This document shows positions 37,566 through 47,086 of a stretch of DNA of 64,000 nucleotides, piece after piece. Below the pieces are notes generated by a model. That model worked only from the letters and a program-made list of their open reading frames with translations. It did no database searches and was not told where the DNA came from. The position numbers and the translations under genes are program-made. The stretch's first letter is position 1; each line of letters starts with the position of its first letter. The DNA comes from Aliidiomarina shirensis (GTDB lineage Bacteria > Pseudomonadota > Gammaproteobacteria > Enterobacterales > Alteromonadaceae): contig NZ_PIPP01000002.1 of the NCBI RefSeq assembly GCF_003987345.1, forward strand, positions 620,001 to 684,000, read 5' to 3'.

Positions 37566-38558
37566 GTGACAGGATGGCAGCACATTGCCGGGCCCGATGC
37601 CTTGAATCTTGATTTAATTAATCGAGCTGAAAAGCTGATCGCGCCATATATCGTGCAAACACCTGTGCTCGAGAGCACGGTTTTGAACGCAATCGCCGAT
37701 GCTCAGCTATTTTTCAAGTGCGAAAACCTACAACGCACTGGCGCATTCAAGTTTCGAGGCGCAATGCATGCGCTTTTAAATCTTACCGCGGAACAGCGCA
37801 AGCAAGGTGTTTACACCGTTTCTTCCGGTAACCACGGCGCCGCGCTCGCCGCAGCGGGTAGTATCTTAGATATTCCAGTGCAAGTAGCGGTGCCAAGCAA
37901 TGCTCCACTCGTTAAAAAGGACAATATCGCCAACAACGGTGCTGAAATTATTGAGATTGAGCCGGGTATGGCCGCCCGTGAAGCATTTATTGAAGAAAAA
38001 CAAAACCAAAGCCAGCGCATATTCATTCCACCGTACAACCATCCGTTAATTATGGCTGGCCAAGGCACTGCGGCGCTAGAGTTAGTAAAAGCAGTGCCCG
38101 ATCTTGATGCGCTAATTAGCCCACTCGGTGGTGGTGGTTTGTTATCAGGTACCGCCATGGTAGGCCATAGCCAGAACATTTCGGTATTTGGCATTGAGCC
38201 TGAACTTGCCAACGATGCTTATTTATCGCTGCAAGCTGGCAGTATTCAAAGCGCCCTTCCGCCAAAAAGTATTTGCGATGGCTTGCTCACCAACTTAGGC
38301 GAACATACTTTTCCCGTGATTCAAGATTATGTGAACGCGATATTATTAGTTACCGAAGATGAAGTTATTAGCGCGATGCAACAGCTCTGGCAGGCGCTAA
38401 AAATTATAGTAGAGCCTTCTTCAGCCACGGTTTTTGCGGCTGTTTGTAAATACCCAGAATATTTTCAAGGCAAGCGCTTAGGGTTGATTATCAGTGGTGG
38501 TAATGTTGATGTTCGCCGTCTGCCATGGCCGGTTACCTTATTGGAGAAAGCCGAATGA
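37566..38558 (+). CDS. PLP enzyme, threonine/serine dehydratase type (fold II)
   Basis: 330 residues. It resembles threo-3-hydroxyaspartate ammonia-lyases, serine racemases and short threonine dehydratases without a regulatory domain. Seen: KCENLQRTGAFKFRGA with the PLP-binding Lys near 53, the SSGNHGAALA loop near 80, the glycine-rich phosphate loop PLGGGGLLSG near 175, and LIISGGNVD at the C-terminus. Start GTG at 37566 has GGAG seven bases upstream; the longer frame with a TTG start is unlikely. The next gene starts inside its stop (ATGA). The exact substrate (serine, threonine or 3-hydroxyaspartate) cannot be fixed. Confidence 0.85.
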   Translation: MTGWQHIAGPDALNLDLINRAEKLIAPYIVQTPVLESTVLNAIADAQLFFKCENLQRTGAFKFRGAMHALLNLTAEQRKQGVYTVSSGNHGAALAAAGSILDIPVQVAVPSNAPLVKKDNIANNGAEIIEIEPGMAAREAFIEEKQNQSQRIFIPPYNHPLIMAGQGTAALELVKAVPDLDALISPLGGGGLLSGTAMVGHSQNISVFGIEPELANDAYLSLQAGSIQSALPPKSICDGLLTNLGEHTFPVIQDYVNAILLVTEDEVISAMQQLWQALKIIVEPSSATVFAAVCKYPEYFQGKRLGLIISGGNVDVRRLPWPVTLLEKAE

Positions 38559-39631
38559 GCCTAAACTGGAATACGATTACCGGCCCTCAAGTGCTTGTGG
38601 ATAGTCGAAAAAGTAAACGCAACATTAAGCGCATGCAAGAAAAAGCCGAAAGCGCCGGTGTTGATTTACGGCCGCATTTTAAAACGCATCAATCGGTTAC
38701 TATCGGCAAGTGGTTTGGTAAGCCCGCAGAAACAGCAATTGCGGTTTCTTCTGCTACCATGGCGCGTACTTTCGCTGATGCCGGCTGGAACGATATTCTA
38801 ATGGCGATTCCGCTAAACCCCCGCGCATTGCCCGCCTACAACCGCTTAGCTCGTGAAGTTCAGCTTGGGCTTACCATTGAAAATGCCGATAGTTTAAAAA
38901 CTATTGCACGCTTACTAAGCCCAGTAGATGTTTACGTTGAAATTGACGCCGGTTATGGCCGCACAGGAATCTCTTGGCGCGAACACGAAAGTATTAATTT
39001 AATCCTAGAACAGGCACGGAAAATGCCACAAGTGCGCAGCCTTGGTTTGCTATTACATGCGGGTAATAGTTACACCATGCGCGGTGAACATGGCATTGCC
39101 CAAATTCATCAAGAGAGTTTGCAACGGCTGGCGGAATTAATCGAGAACCTGAGCATTCCGCGCAGTGAGCTACGGGTTTCCGTAGGCGATACGCCAACCT
39201 GTAGCCGCATGGAAAGCTTTCCCGGCGCCGATGAAATTCGACCTGGAAATTATGTGTTCTATGATTGGCAGCAGCAACGCATCGGTGCCTGCGATTGGCC
39301 CGATGTTGCGCTAGCCGTAGCCTGCCCTGTTATTGGCATTTATCCAGAACGTAACGAAGTAGTGGTTCACGGTGGAGCTGTGCATTTTAGCAAGGATTCG
39401 GTAACGATTGATGGCAAACAAATATTCGGACAAGTGATGCACCAAACCACGAATGGCTGGGGCAGCCCTATTCAAGGGGCTCAGCTGGTAGGGGTTTCTC
39501 AAGAACATGGAAAGGTACGCGTGCCCGAAGGCATGCTGAAAGAATTAGAGCTGGGCGATTTATTAATCATCGTTCCAGCTCATTCTTGTTTGGTGATGGC
39601 CGCCTTTAATGGCGAGTGCACGGTAATTTAA
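38555..39631 (+). CDS. D-threonine aldolase / D-serine dehydratase-like enzyme (alanine racemase fold)
   Basis: 358 residues. The N-terminal TIM-barrel domain binds PLP on the Lys in RPHFKTHQS near 43. GLLLHAGNSY and VSVGDTPTCS are typical of the D-threonine aldolase/DSD1 family. The C-terminal PAHSCLVM supplies His and Cys for a divalent metal, as in D-serine and D-threo-3-hydroxyaspartate dehydratases. The ATG overlaps the previous stop and has GGAG upstream, so it is translationally coupled to a fold II dehydratase. It acts on a D-3-hydroxy amino acid by inference. Confidence 0.85.
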   Translation: MSLNWNTITGPQVLVDSRKSKRNIKRMQEKAESAGVDLRPHFKTHQSVTIGKWFGKPAETAIAVSSATMARTFADAGWNDILMAIPLNPRALPAYNRLAREVQLGLTIENADSLKTIARLLSPVDVYVEIDAGYGRTGISWREHESINLILEQARKMPQVRSLGLLLHAGNSYTMRGEHGIAQIHQESLQRLAELIENLSIPRSELRVSVGDTPTCSRMESFPGADEIRPGNYVFYDWQQQRIGACDWPDVALAVACPVIGIYPERNEVVVHGGAVHFSKDSVTIDGKQIFGQVMHQTTNGWGSPIQGAQLVGVSQEHGKVRVPEGMLKELELGDLLIIVPAHSCLVMAAFNGECTVI

Positions 39632-39659
39632 TCTTGCACGCTTGTATTGAAGCGCAAGA
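39632..39659. terminator. Inverted repeat between converging genes, candidate terminator
   Basis: TCTTG-CA-CGCTT pairs with AAGCG-CAAGA around a 6-base loop. It fills the 29-base gap between the D-threonine aldolase-like gene and the VOC gene. No clear T tract. Confidence 0.5.
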
Positions 39660-39660
39660 G

Positions 39661-40080
39661 CTACTTGGCGAATAACTGGCCAATATCTGCAAACGCTTTG
39701 AATTCAAGCGCGTTACCGGCAGGATCGTAAAAAAACATAGTGGCTTGTTCACCAGGCTTTCCTTTGAACCGAACATAGGGTTCGATAACAAATTCAATGC
39801 CGGCTGCACGAACACGAGCCGCCAAGGCTTCCCAACTTTCCATATCCAACACAACACCAAAGTGCGGCACCGGAACATCATGGCCATCTACCGGATTACT
39901 CACAGGTGGCAGTAAACGGTCAGGGGCAACATGGGTTACCAGCTGATGGCCATAAAAGTTCCAATCAATCCAATGATCACTACTACGGCCCTCGCCGCAG
40001 CCCAAAAGCTCACCATAAAAGGCGCGCGCTTTATCAAGATCATCTACTGGAATAGCTAAATGAAATGGGGCAACCGCCAT
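39661..40080 (-). CDS. VOC (glyoxalase-like) family protein
   Basis: 139 residues, one vicinal-oxygen-chelate unit pair. [23 protein letters not shown] starts module one, with a possible metal His7; [10 protein letters not shown] starts module two with His, and [13 protein letters not shown] ends with Glu. These four positions suit a metal-dependent dioxygenase, lyase or isomerase, but the reaction is not predictable. Its ATG overlaps the stop of the gamma-lyase gene by one base, so it is last in a trans-sulfuration operon. Confidence 0.85.
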   Translation of the reverse strand: MAVAPFHLAIPVDDLDKARAFYGELLGCGEGRSSDHWIDWNFYGHQLVTHVAPDRLLPPVSNPVDGHDVPVPHFGVVLDMESWEALAARVRAAGIEFVIEPYVRFKGKPGEQATMFFYDPAGNALEFKAFADIGQLFAK

Positions 40081-41252
40081 TACATTTTCTCCAACGCTTG
40101 CTCAAGATCTGCAATCAAATCTTGGGTATCTTCAATGCCCACAGAAATACGTACGAAGTTATCGTGAATTCCAAGTTTCTGGCGGTTTTCAGCCGGAATT
40201 GAAGCGTGCGTCATGATCGCTGGGTGCTCAATCAAACTCTCTACACCACCCAAGGATTCAGCCAGAGCAAAGATTTCAACAGCTTCCAAGAACCGGCGCG
40301 CAGTATCTAAATCGCCATCCAAGAAAATTGAAATCATGCCACCAAAGCCACTCATTTGCTGTTTAGCTAATTCATGTTGCGGGTGGCTCTCTAAACCCGG
40401 ATGAATCACAGTTTTAACGCGTGGGTGTTGTTCAAGCCACTGGGCAATTTCTAGTGCGGCTTGGTTATGATGCTTCATTCGCAAAGCCAAGGTTTTCACA
40501 CCACGAAGCGCCAAATAGCTATCGAACGGCCCAGCAATTGAACCTATCGAGTTTTGTAAAAATGCCATTTGCTCTTGCAGATCTTCGCGTTCACCCACTA
40601 CCGCAATACCACCCACCATATCGGAATGGCCGTTCAAGTATTTGGTTGCTGAGTGCATGACGATATCAGCACCCAGTTCCAACGGTAACTGGTTGTATGG
40701 CGTAGCAAAAGTGTTATCAACCACAACAATCATATCCGGGTTGTGTTCCCGTGCCTTAGCAACCACAGCACGAATATCTACCAGCTTTAACATCGGGTTA
40801 CTTGGCGTTTCTATCCACACCATGCGGGTTTTCGGCGTAAACGATGCCGTGAGTTCCTGCATATCGGTTAGATCGACATAGCTAAAATCTAAACCAGCAG
40901 AACGGCCACGCACTTTATCGAATAACCGGAAACTACCGCCGTACAAATCGTCCATAGCTACTACATGATCACCAGTATCGAGTAACTCAAGAATAGTTGC
41001 TGTTGCGGCCATACCCGAGGCAAACGCGTAGCCACGGCTACCGCCTTCAAGGTTTGCTACAGAACGCTCCCACGCGAAACGCGTTGGGTTTTGCGAGCGC
41101 GAGTATTCGAATCCCGAATGCTCACCGGGGCTTGGCTGAATATAAGTAGAACTTGTTACGATGGGCGGCATGACCGCGCCGGTAATTGGCTCTGGCGCTT
41201 GGCCACCATGAATGGTGCGAGTGGCAAATGCTAAATTTTTTGTATCGCGCAT
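40080..41252 (-). CDS. Cystathionine gamma-lyase/synthase family PLP enzyme
   Basis: 390 residues. Cys/Met-metabolism fold I enzyme. Seen: [13 protein letters not shown] (substrate phosphate loop), [29 protein letters not shown], and the PLP Lys in [14 protein letters not shown] near 200. As it follows a cystathionine beta-synthase-like gene by 14 bases, cystathionine gamma-lyase of reverse trans-sulfuration (homocysteine to cysteine) is likelier than gamma-synthase. The ATG at 41252 has GAGG upstream; a longer frame adds 14 residues. A VOC gene follows, overlapping by one base. Confidence 0.9.
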   Translation of the reverse strand: MRDTKNLAFATRTIHGGQAPEPITGAVMPPIVTSSTYIQPSPGEHSGFEYSRSQNPTRFAWERSVANLEGGSRGYAFASGMAATATILELLDTGDHVVAMDDLYGGSFRLFDKVRGRSAGLDFSYVDLTDMQELTASFTPKTRMVWIETPSNPMLKLVDIRAVVAKAREHNPDMIVVVDNTFATPYNQLPLELGADIVMHSATKYLNGHSDMVGGIAVVGEREDLQEQMAFLQNSIGSIAGPFDSYLALRGVKTLALRMKHHNQAALEIAQWLEQHPRVKTVIHPGLESHPQHELAKQQMSGFGGMISIFLDGDLDTARRFLEAVEIFALAESLGGVESLIEHPAIMTHASIPAENRQKLGIHDNFVRISVGIEDTQDLIADLEQALEKM

Positions 41253-41266
41253 AAATTGAATACCTC

Positions 41267-42232
41267 TTAACTTAGATCTTGAGCGGCAAGCCACTCATCG
41301 TTAAATAATTTCGATAGGTAACGGCAACCCGTATCACAGGCCAGCGTAACTACGCGCTTCGGTTCAGTTTGATCACGGCAATATTGCACCGCTGCAGCTA
41401 TCAAGGTGCCGCTTGAAGATCCAACCATAATGCCTTCTTTCAGCAATACTTCACGCGCCATAGCGAACGATTCTTTATCGCTAATGCTATAGGCCTTGCC
41501 CGCAAGCGCAATTTCACAGATCACTGGGATAAAATCTTCACCAATGCCCTCAACGCGCCAGCTCCCGGCTTCAACCTCTTTCCCTTCATTAACCAACGGC
41601 GCCAAAATTGAACCATCTGGATCGGCTAATACTAAATCGATATCTGCTTTCTGTTCGCGTAAATAGCGGCCAACCCCGGTAAGTGTGCCGCCAGAACCAA
41701 CACCACATACAAAGGCATCAAGGTTGCCTTCCATCTGCTCCCAGATTTCTGGTGCAGTGGTGTCATAATGCGCTTGCACGTTTGCTGGATTTTCAAATTG
41801 GTTGATGTAAAACGCGTTACGTTCTTCTGAAAGACGCAATGCTAAATCTTGGTAATACTCCGGGTGGCCCTTTTGCACATCAGAGCGCGTTTCAATGACT
41901 TCGGCACCTAGAGCACGCAAGTTATATAGTTTTTCGCGGCTCATTTTATCAGGCAACACAATAATTAATTTATAACCTTTTTGCGCTGCCACTAACGCTA
42001 AGCCCAAACCGGTATTGCCCGCAGTAGCTTCAATTAGGGTATCGCCCGGCTTAATTTTGCCTTGCTCTTCTGCGGCCGCGATCATGGTTACAGCAATGCG
42101 ATCTTTAATCGAGGCGCCTGGATTCTGTGTTTCGAGTTTTAGATACAGTTCGCAAGGGCCAGTATCGATATGGTTCACCCGAACCATTGGTGTGTTACCA
42201 ATCATTTCTAAAGCGTTGTTATAAACCTTCAT
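41267..42232 (-). CDS. Cystathionine beta-synthase/cysteine synthase-like PLP enzyme
   Basis: 321 residues, fold II, no C-terminal CBS domains and no N-terminal haem domain. Seen: MIGNTPMVRVN, PLP Lys in NPGASIKDRIA near 44, EATAGNTGLGLAL substrate loop near 68, and the glycine loop GVGSGGTLTG near 177. Together with the following gamma-lyase gene it matches bacterial reverse trans-sulfuration pairs (MccA/MccB in Bacillus). Plain O-acetylserine cysteine synthase is the alternative. It is first gene of the operon. Confidence 0.88.
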   Translation of the reverse strand: MKVYNNALEMIGNTPMVRVNHIDTGPCELYLKLETQNPGASIKDRIAVTMIAAAEEQGKIKPGDTLIEATAGNTGLGLALVAAQKGYKLIIVLPDKMSREKLYNLRALGAEVIETRSDVQKGHPEYYQDLALRLSEERNAFYINQFENPANVQAHYDTTAPEIWEQMEGNLDAFVCGVGSGGTLTGVGRYLREQKADIDLVLADPDGSILAPLVNEGKEVEAGSWRVEGIGEDFIPVICEIALAGKAYSISDKESFAMAREVLLKEGIMVGSSSGTLIAAAVQYCRDQTEPKRVVTLACDTGCRYLSKLFNDEWLAAQDLS

Positions 42233-42362
42233 GAGCCTGCCTTTTCATTTTGCGGTGTATTTTACTTTGGCCATATTCTACGCGACAAGACGCTTACTAT
42301 CTATGCCAGTTGTTTCTATGTTATTTTAAATGAAACAGATTCGATAAATATGAGGAATAACC

Positions 42363-42968
42363 ATGCGCCTGAATAAAATGCATTTACTCGTAGTAGGAGC
42401 GGCTAGCGCTCTTGCAGCCTGCACGCCGGCGGAACCTGATCCGCAGGAAGTTTTTTTTAACACCATTGCAGAGCACTGCGGTAAAGCTTACGAAGGCGAA
42501 GTTACGTCCGGTAATCCAGAAACGGATGCCACTTGGATGAACAACCGCATCGTTATTGAAATACGGGAATGCACCGAAGATCGCATCCGTATCCCTTTGC
42601 ATGTGGGCGATAATCGTTCTCGCACTTGGGTCATTACCAAAACGCAAATGGGTTTAGAGCTCAAGCATGATCACCGTTTAGAAGATGGTAGCCACGACCC
42701 GATGACAATGTACGGTGGTACAACTGTTACTTTGGGCACGGCGGACGCACAAGCGTTCCCCGCTGATGAATACAGCAAACAATTATTCACACAATTAGAC
42801 GCCACGGTTTCACTTACGAACACATGGTGGATGTCATTTCCTGATGAAAACACGTTCCGATATCGCTTGTCGCGTCCGAATCGGGAGTTTCACGTAGATG
42901 TTGATTTAAGCCAAGAGGTGGAAGCTCCTCCTGCGCCTTGGGGCTGGGAAGATAACTACCAATATTAA
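42363..42968 (+). CDS. Hypothetical lipoprotein
   Basis: 201 residues, not recognised. The signal peptide ends ASALAAC with a lipobox at Cys20. The mature protein is acidic, Trp/Tyr-rich at the C-terminus (PAPWGWEDNYQY), with two further Cys near 39 and 69 that may pair. Periplasmic or outer-membrane location is expected. It is a single-gene unit ending at a strong terminator. Confidence 0.7.
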   Translation: MRLNKMHLLVVGAASALAACTPAEPDPQEVFFNTIAEHCGKAYEGEVTSGNPETDATWMNNRIVIEIRECTEDRIRIPLHVGDNRSRTWVITKTQMGLELKHDHRLEDGSHDPMTMYGGTTVTLGTADAQAFPADEYSKQLFTQLDATVSLTNTWWMSFPDENTFRYRLSRPNREFHVDVDLSQEVEAPPAPWGWEDNYQY

Positions 42969-43001
42969 CGTTCGATTTACTTAGTGAAGATCGAACACAA
43001 T

Positions 43002-43043
43002 AACGCCGCATGGAGATTATTCTACTCCTATGCGGCGTTTTTT
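43002..43043 (+). terminator. Terminator of the lipoprotein gene
   Basis: A 14-bp stem with one bulge, centred on AACGCCGCAT/ATGCGGCGTT, then six T. A second small hairpin (GTTCGAT at 42970-42976 with ATCGAAC at 42990-42996) lies just upstream. Confidence 0.88.
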
Positions 43044-43094
43044 ATGCAGCTCCGATTACCTCTACTCGATTCGGGAATAACCTAGCGCGTGGCG

Positions 43095-43754
43095 TTACTG
43101 TTCAAATGGCCGCGGTGATTCGCCAGTAAGGCACTGCTGATATAGTTCGGGTAATACGTAGGTTTGGTAGCGCAGCTCGCGCCCTTCAATAGTATAGTGC
43201 GCGTTTAAATTCTCACCGTCGGCACGAAACTCAACATCATCGGCACCAATAAAACGGTCGATATGAATGACACGTTTATACATGCCCCTTTGATCGCAGC
43301 TCATTACTACAAAGAATTGAGAGTTTTCCTCTACGCCTGAACCCAAAGCCGATACCGTAAATCCTTCGCCCTCAAACTCCGCGCGTACATCTTGATCACC
43401 GGCGTAATAAATAAGCAAACTAAACAGCGTAAGCAACACCAGCATGGCAATCCAAATACTCACGCCCAATCGCGCGATCTTCCAATACTGCCAATCCAAC
43501 GCTGCTTTGCGCAAAACGAAGAATCCCACAATAGCCGCGATTAAAAAGCCAACCGTGATCAGGCTCTCGAAAATTATCTGTGATTCTGTCCAGCGCCAAA
43601 TAAAAACATAGTCACCCGGCATAACCACAGCATCAAACCACACTGGAATAGTGAGTAAGATGATCGCCAATCCGATCCAGATAACACGCTGTTGCACTGC
43701 CATAGGAGGCTGCTTTGGTGTAGGTTCGTTACCACCTGTATCTTGTCGCTGCAT
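43095..43754 (-). CDS. Hypothetical membrane protein
   Basis: 219 residues, not recognised. A polar N-terminus (1-20) is followed by three membrane helices near 23-43, 64-81 and 95-115. A soluble C-terminal domain (about 120-219) contains a CDQRG motif and a second Cys near 209. The C-terminal domain is probably periplasmic. ATG at 43754 has GAGGG upstream. It lies downstream of comM on the same strand with an 83-base gap. Confidence 0.65.
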   Translation of the reverse strand: MQRQDTGGNEPTPKQPPMAVQQRVIWIGLAIILLTIPVWFDAVVMPGDYVFIWRWTESQIIFESLITVGFLIAAIVGFFVLRKAALDWQYWKIARLGVSIWIAMLVLLTLFSLLIYYAGDQDVRAEFEGEGFTVSALGSGVEENSQFFVVMSCDQRGMYKRVIHIDRFIGADDVEFRADGENLNAHYTIEGRELRYQTYVLPELYQQCLTGESPRPFEQ

Positions 43755-43837
43755 AGGTACCCTCTTGCGTGTTGCTATTTAAACGAGTGAACACGCAGAA
43801 TAGCAAACATCACTGAGAAAATGCACTACAAGCTCAA

Positions 43838-45361
43838 TTACAAAGCGCGCAGTTGTATTAGCAATGCATCAAGAGCTCGGTAGCTCAACGCTTCCAGCAG
43901 GTGTTCGCGAGTCAACCGAGCTTGGCCTGCAAGATCGGCAATGGTCCGTGCTACTCGCAATGTACGATGGTAGGCACGATGAGACAGTGATAGCTTCTCC
44001 ATCGCCGCCACTAAAAAATCGTGATCATGCTCCTCCAGCTCTGCAGCGACTGCCAACTGCTTAGGCGCTAGTGCATGATTCAGGCATTGCTGGCGTTGCA
44101 ACTGCAATGCTTGCGCAGCAATTACCTTTTGTTGTAGCTCAGCGCTCGTGACCTTGGTGCGGTTTGACGTGCTGCGCAGCGCATCTGGCTGGCGAGGCAC
44201 ATCCACCTGCAAATCAATTCGGTCGAGGAAAGGCCCGGAAATTTTGCCAAGGTATTTAAGTATTTGTTCCGGTGTGGAGCGCGAACTTTGAATATCACCA
44301 TTAAAAGTTCCGCAAGGTGAAGGATTCAACGCACAAACGAGCTGAAAGCGAGCTGGGAAAGTTACTTGCTGGCGTGCTCGGCTTATACTTACTCGACCAG
44401 ATTCTAAAGGCTCACGCAAAGAATCGAGCACATGCCTTGGTGTTTCGGTAAGCTCATCCATGAACAAGATCCCTCGGTGCGCAAGCGTGATTTCTCCAGG
44501 CCTTGGAATACTGCCACCCCCTACCAAAGCAGCGGCAGAACACGAATGGTGTGGCGCACGAAACGGGCGTTGTCGCCATTGATCCGGATTAAACTTCTCA
44601 CCCGTAAGCGAATTAATAGCCGCTACCTCAAGCGCTTCATTTTCCGGAAGGGGTGGCATTAAACCAATTAAGCGCTTCGCCAACATGGTTTTTCCCGTGC
44701 CCGGTGGACCTACAAACAAAATATTGTGTCCACCGGCGGCGGCCAATAATAGAGCACGCTTTGCTTGCTCTTGCCCCTCCACATCAGCAATATCGCCAAC
44801 CCCCTGCGGATGCGAAGGCAGATCCACCGGCTCGATAAGCCCTAACAACGAAGTTTGCTCCACATGTCGTACCGCTGCCGCTAATGAAGTAACCGCATAT
44901 GCACTCGGCACGCGCAGAAGCGCAGCTTCCGCTGTATTCGCGGCCGGAACCAGTGCTCTGCGCCCTGCGGTGTTAGCAGCAAGTAGAGCCGGTAAAACGC
45001 CATCAATGCGTCGCACAGCCCCGTCCAGCGCTAACTCTCCGTAACATTCGATCTGACTTAATTCACCTTCTTGAATTAATTCATCGGCTACTAAAATACC
45101 CAGCGCCATCGCTAAATCAAAGCGCGCTCCTTGTTTGGGCAATTCGGCAGGCGATAAGTTGATGGTGATTTTTGCTGTGGGGAACTCTAGGCCGCTATTG
45201 AGAATCGCTGTTTTAACCCTATCGCGAGCTTCCCGAACCGTTGTTTCTGGCATACCGATAATCTGAAAACCCGGCACACCCCGCGCTACATTTACTTCTA
45301 CCCGAACTAAGGGCGATTCCATACCTAGCTGCGCCCGCGTTAACACCACTGCCAATCCCAT
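43838..45361 (-). CDS. comM: YifB/ComM family Mg-chelatase-like AAA+ ATPase
   Basis: 507 residues, E. coli length. ComM is a hexameric helicase promoting branch migration during natural transformation. Seen: the Lon-like N-terminal domain (VEVNVARGVPGFQIIGMP), Walker A VGPPGTGKTMLAKRL near 216-230, Walker B GILFMDELTE near 296, RAPHHSCSAAALVGGG, and a C-terminal Mg-chelatase domain. The ATG at 45361 has GAGG six bases upstream; the longer frame adds 22 residues. comF (17 kb) is the other competence-linked gene here. Confidence 0.95.
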   Translation of the reverse strand: MGLAVVLTRAQLGMESPLVRVEVNVARGVPGFQIIGMPETTVREARDRVKTAILNSGLEFPTAKITINLSPAELPKQGARFDLAMALGILVADELIQEGELSQIECYGELALDGAVRRIDGVLPALLAANTAGRRALVPAANTAEAALLRVPSAYAVTSLAAAVRHVEQTSLLGLIEPVDLPSHPQGVGDIADVEGQEQAKRALLLAAAGGHNILFVGPPGTGKTMLAKRLIGLMPPLPENEALEVAAINSLTGEKFNPDQWRQRPFRAPHHSCSAAALVGGGSIPRPGEITLAHRGILFMDELTETPRHVLDSLREPLESGRVSISRARQQVTFPARFQLVCALNPSPCGTFNGDIQSSRSTPEQILKYLGKISGPFLDRIDLQVDVPRQPDALRSTSNRTKVTSAELQQKVIAAQALQLQRQQCLNHALAPKQLAVAAELEEHDHDFLVAAMEKLSLSHRAYHRTLRVARTIADLAGQARLTREHLLEALSYRALDALLIQLRAL

Positions 45362-45629
45362 AGCTACCTCGATTGCTTCCTGCAAAACAAAAAGTGTAGC
45401 GTGAAATAGCGCATCTACCGCGAACAAACGAGTGTTTCCGCGATCGCCAACAAATTAATATGATACCGATAATCACTAATTTACTTTGTCTTTCTCTCTA
45501 AAATTAATCGCTGAAACAGATCATAGATCACCATTCGGAGCGGAAACCACTTTTTATTTTGTACTTATCGAGAAGATATGATTTTAATAATGAAAGGACT
45601 GCAAGCATATAAAATACAAGGAAAATGAC
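45362..45629. other. Gap between comM and the orphan cluster
   Basis: 268 bases, AT-rich. It should hold the promoter of comM on the minus strand and of the first orphan gene on the plus strand. No strong hairpin or convincing promoter pair was seen. Confidence 0.4.
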
Positions 45630-46187
45630 ATGACGTTAGCAAGTATCAACTCTCTTATCCTAGCCTCTGCGCTAGCAATAGCACCTTTCACTGCGAATGC
45701 GTTTACAGCAAATGAAAGTGATAACGCACATCGCGATAATGTAATTCAGCTTTCTGTAGATGCAAACGGTAATTATCATATCTCGTTTTTTGCTAATGAA
45801 TTAGAACCTTTGACCGCTGCTCAGGAAAATCAAGAACGAGCACTGCATAGATCCTCCGTTCTTATGCGTAAAGACGGACGACTCACAACTACCGATGAGC
45901 GAATCGATGATTTCATTAGCGCTGTTAAGTATTTATCAAAGGAACGTCCGCGCAGTTTCTCCCTAAAACCATTTGGGGAGCTTAGCGAAACAGATGAGTA
46001 TGGGAAAATTCAGTCTTATGCTTTCTGTATTTATTTTGAAAACCCTAGAAAATCGAGTTCTTGCAGCCACTTTTGGTTCTCTGCAAATGAAGTACATCTA
46101 ACTTCGGCGTTTGATGCCGCCGAAATAAAGTATGAAAGAATCGATAAAGCCAGTGATATCTCTGGAGGCTCGGATAATTACGGGTAA
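45630..46187 (+). CDS. Hypothetical exported protein (orphan)
   Basis: 185 residues, not recognised. A signal peptide of about 24 residues ends TANAFTAN. The mature protein begins with VIQLSVDANGNYHISF near 39-54 and ends near LTSAFDAAEIKYERI; a Cys pair lies near 133 and 144. AAGGA lies upstream of the ATG. A shortened, decayed copy of this gene lies 1.3 kb downstream (47431-47703). The region is more AT-rich than neighbouring core genes. Confidence 0.62.
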   Translation: MTLASINSLILASALAIAPFTANAFTANESDNAHRDNVIQLSVDANGNYHISFFANELEPLTAAQENQERALHRSSVLMRKDGRLTTTDERIDDFISAVKYLSKERPRSFSLKPFGELSETDEYGKIQSYAFCIYFENPRKSSSCSHFWFSANEVHLTSAFDAAEIKYERIDKASDISGGSDNYG

Positions 46188-46315
46188 AGCCAGTGCGCTC
46201 TTAGGCGTCATTTAGCGCTTTGATTGCCACACGTTGTTATTATGTTTAAATTACGTTATAAAATATTTAGCCTTGATAGAGTAAGATTTAGCTAAAATTT
46301 AAAAGGAATTAACCA

Positions 46316-47005
46316 ATGTTCAAATCAATAATAAGAATGGCCTCACTCGCAATTTTCTCATGCTTTATTACCTTTGAGGGAATAGCTGAGACTGAGCAAA
46401 AGAGAATAAACCCAATTGCTGAAGTGATGCGAGTTTCCGCACATTCACTAGGAATGAATGAAGCTGAATTGAACCGCGCCTTCCTCGTTATATCCAAATT
46501 TCAAGCAGGTATGCTAACCCTCCCAGAACTTGATGCTCTATCCGATAGCGAAATTCTAAGTAAAATTGATTTTTACGCTGAACCTTATTCAGAAATAACC
46601 AATGAATCCATGATGGTTATATGGAAGCGGTACGAAATAGAGACCGCGATGCTCGCGAAAGAAGCCGATGTCGAACTATCCAAGTTTGCACCTTTTTATC
46701 GGGCATTTATTAGAACATTCGAAAGTGGTAAAAGGCTTCTCGAACAGCAGATATCTCAGCGAAACTCAGATTCAGCTAGCTCATACTCCACTTTTAGTAA
46801 CGGCTCTAGCGGTGATGAAATCGAATGCGCTGCATCATGTCAGGCTCTCCGAAATGAAGATATAGAAAGCTATAAAGCATTACTCGATATTGCTGCAGAC
46901 ACGGCCAATTGGGAAAGTGTTAATGGCGAGAAGCCGTTTGGTTCCACCGTGCGTGTAGTTGATAGCGTGAGCGGTAAATCAATGGAAGTGAAAAAATTAT
47001 TTTAG
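46316..47005 (+). CDS. Hypothetical exported protein (orphan)
   Basis: 229 residues, not recognised. A signal peptide of about 24 residues is likely (hydrophobic LAIFSCFITFEGIA). The rest is mostly helical and Glu/Ser-rich, with a CAASC cysteine pair near 173-177. AAGGAA precedes the ATG at normal spacing. It lies 128 bases after the first orphan gene and might be co-transcribed. No domain is visible. Confidence 0.6.
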   Translation: MFKSIIRMASLAIFSCFITFEGIAETEQKRINPIAEVMRVSAHSLGMNEAELNRAFLVISKFQAGMLTLPELDALSDSEILSKIDFYAEPYSEITNESMMVIWKRYEIETAMLAKEADVELSKFAPFYRAFIRTFESGKRLLEQQISQRNSDSASSYSTFSNGSSGDEIECAASCQALRNEDIESYKALLDIAADTANWESVNGEKPFGSTVRVVDSVSGKSMEVKKLF

Positions 47006-47086
47006 TTGCCAAACCTTGGCTGCTAATAAAGATGTTGATAACTGTTGGGCCGCTGCTTGTAAAGATCTTTGCGGCGGAATGATATC

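Noticed and set aside
44685-45044. 119-codon plus-strand frame inside comM
   Set aside because: Antisense shadow of the conserved AAA+ ATPase.
45440-45480. Possible Fur box near TGATACCGATAATCAC
   Set aside because: Too few matches to the GATAAT repeats and no iron-related gene next to it.
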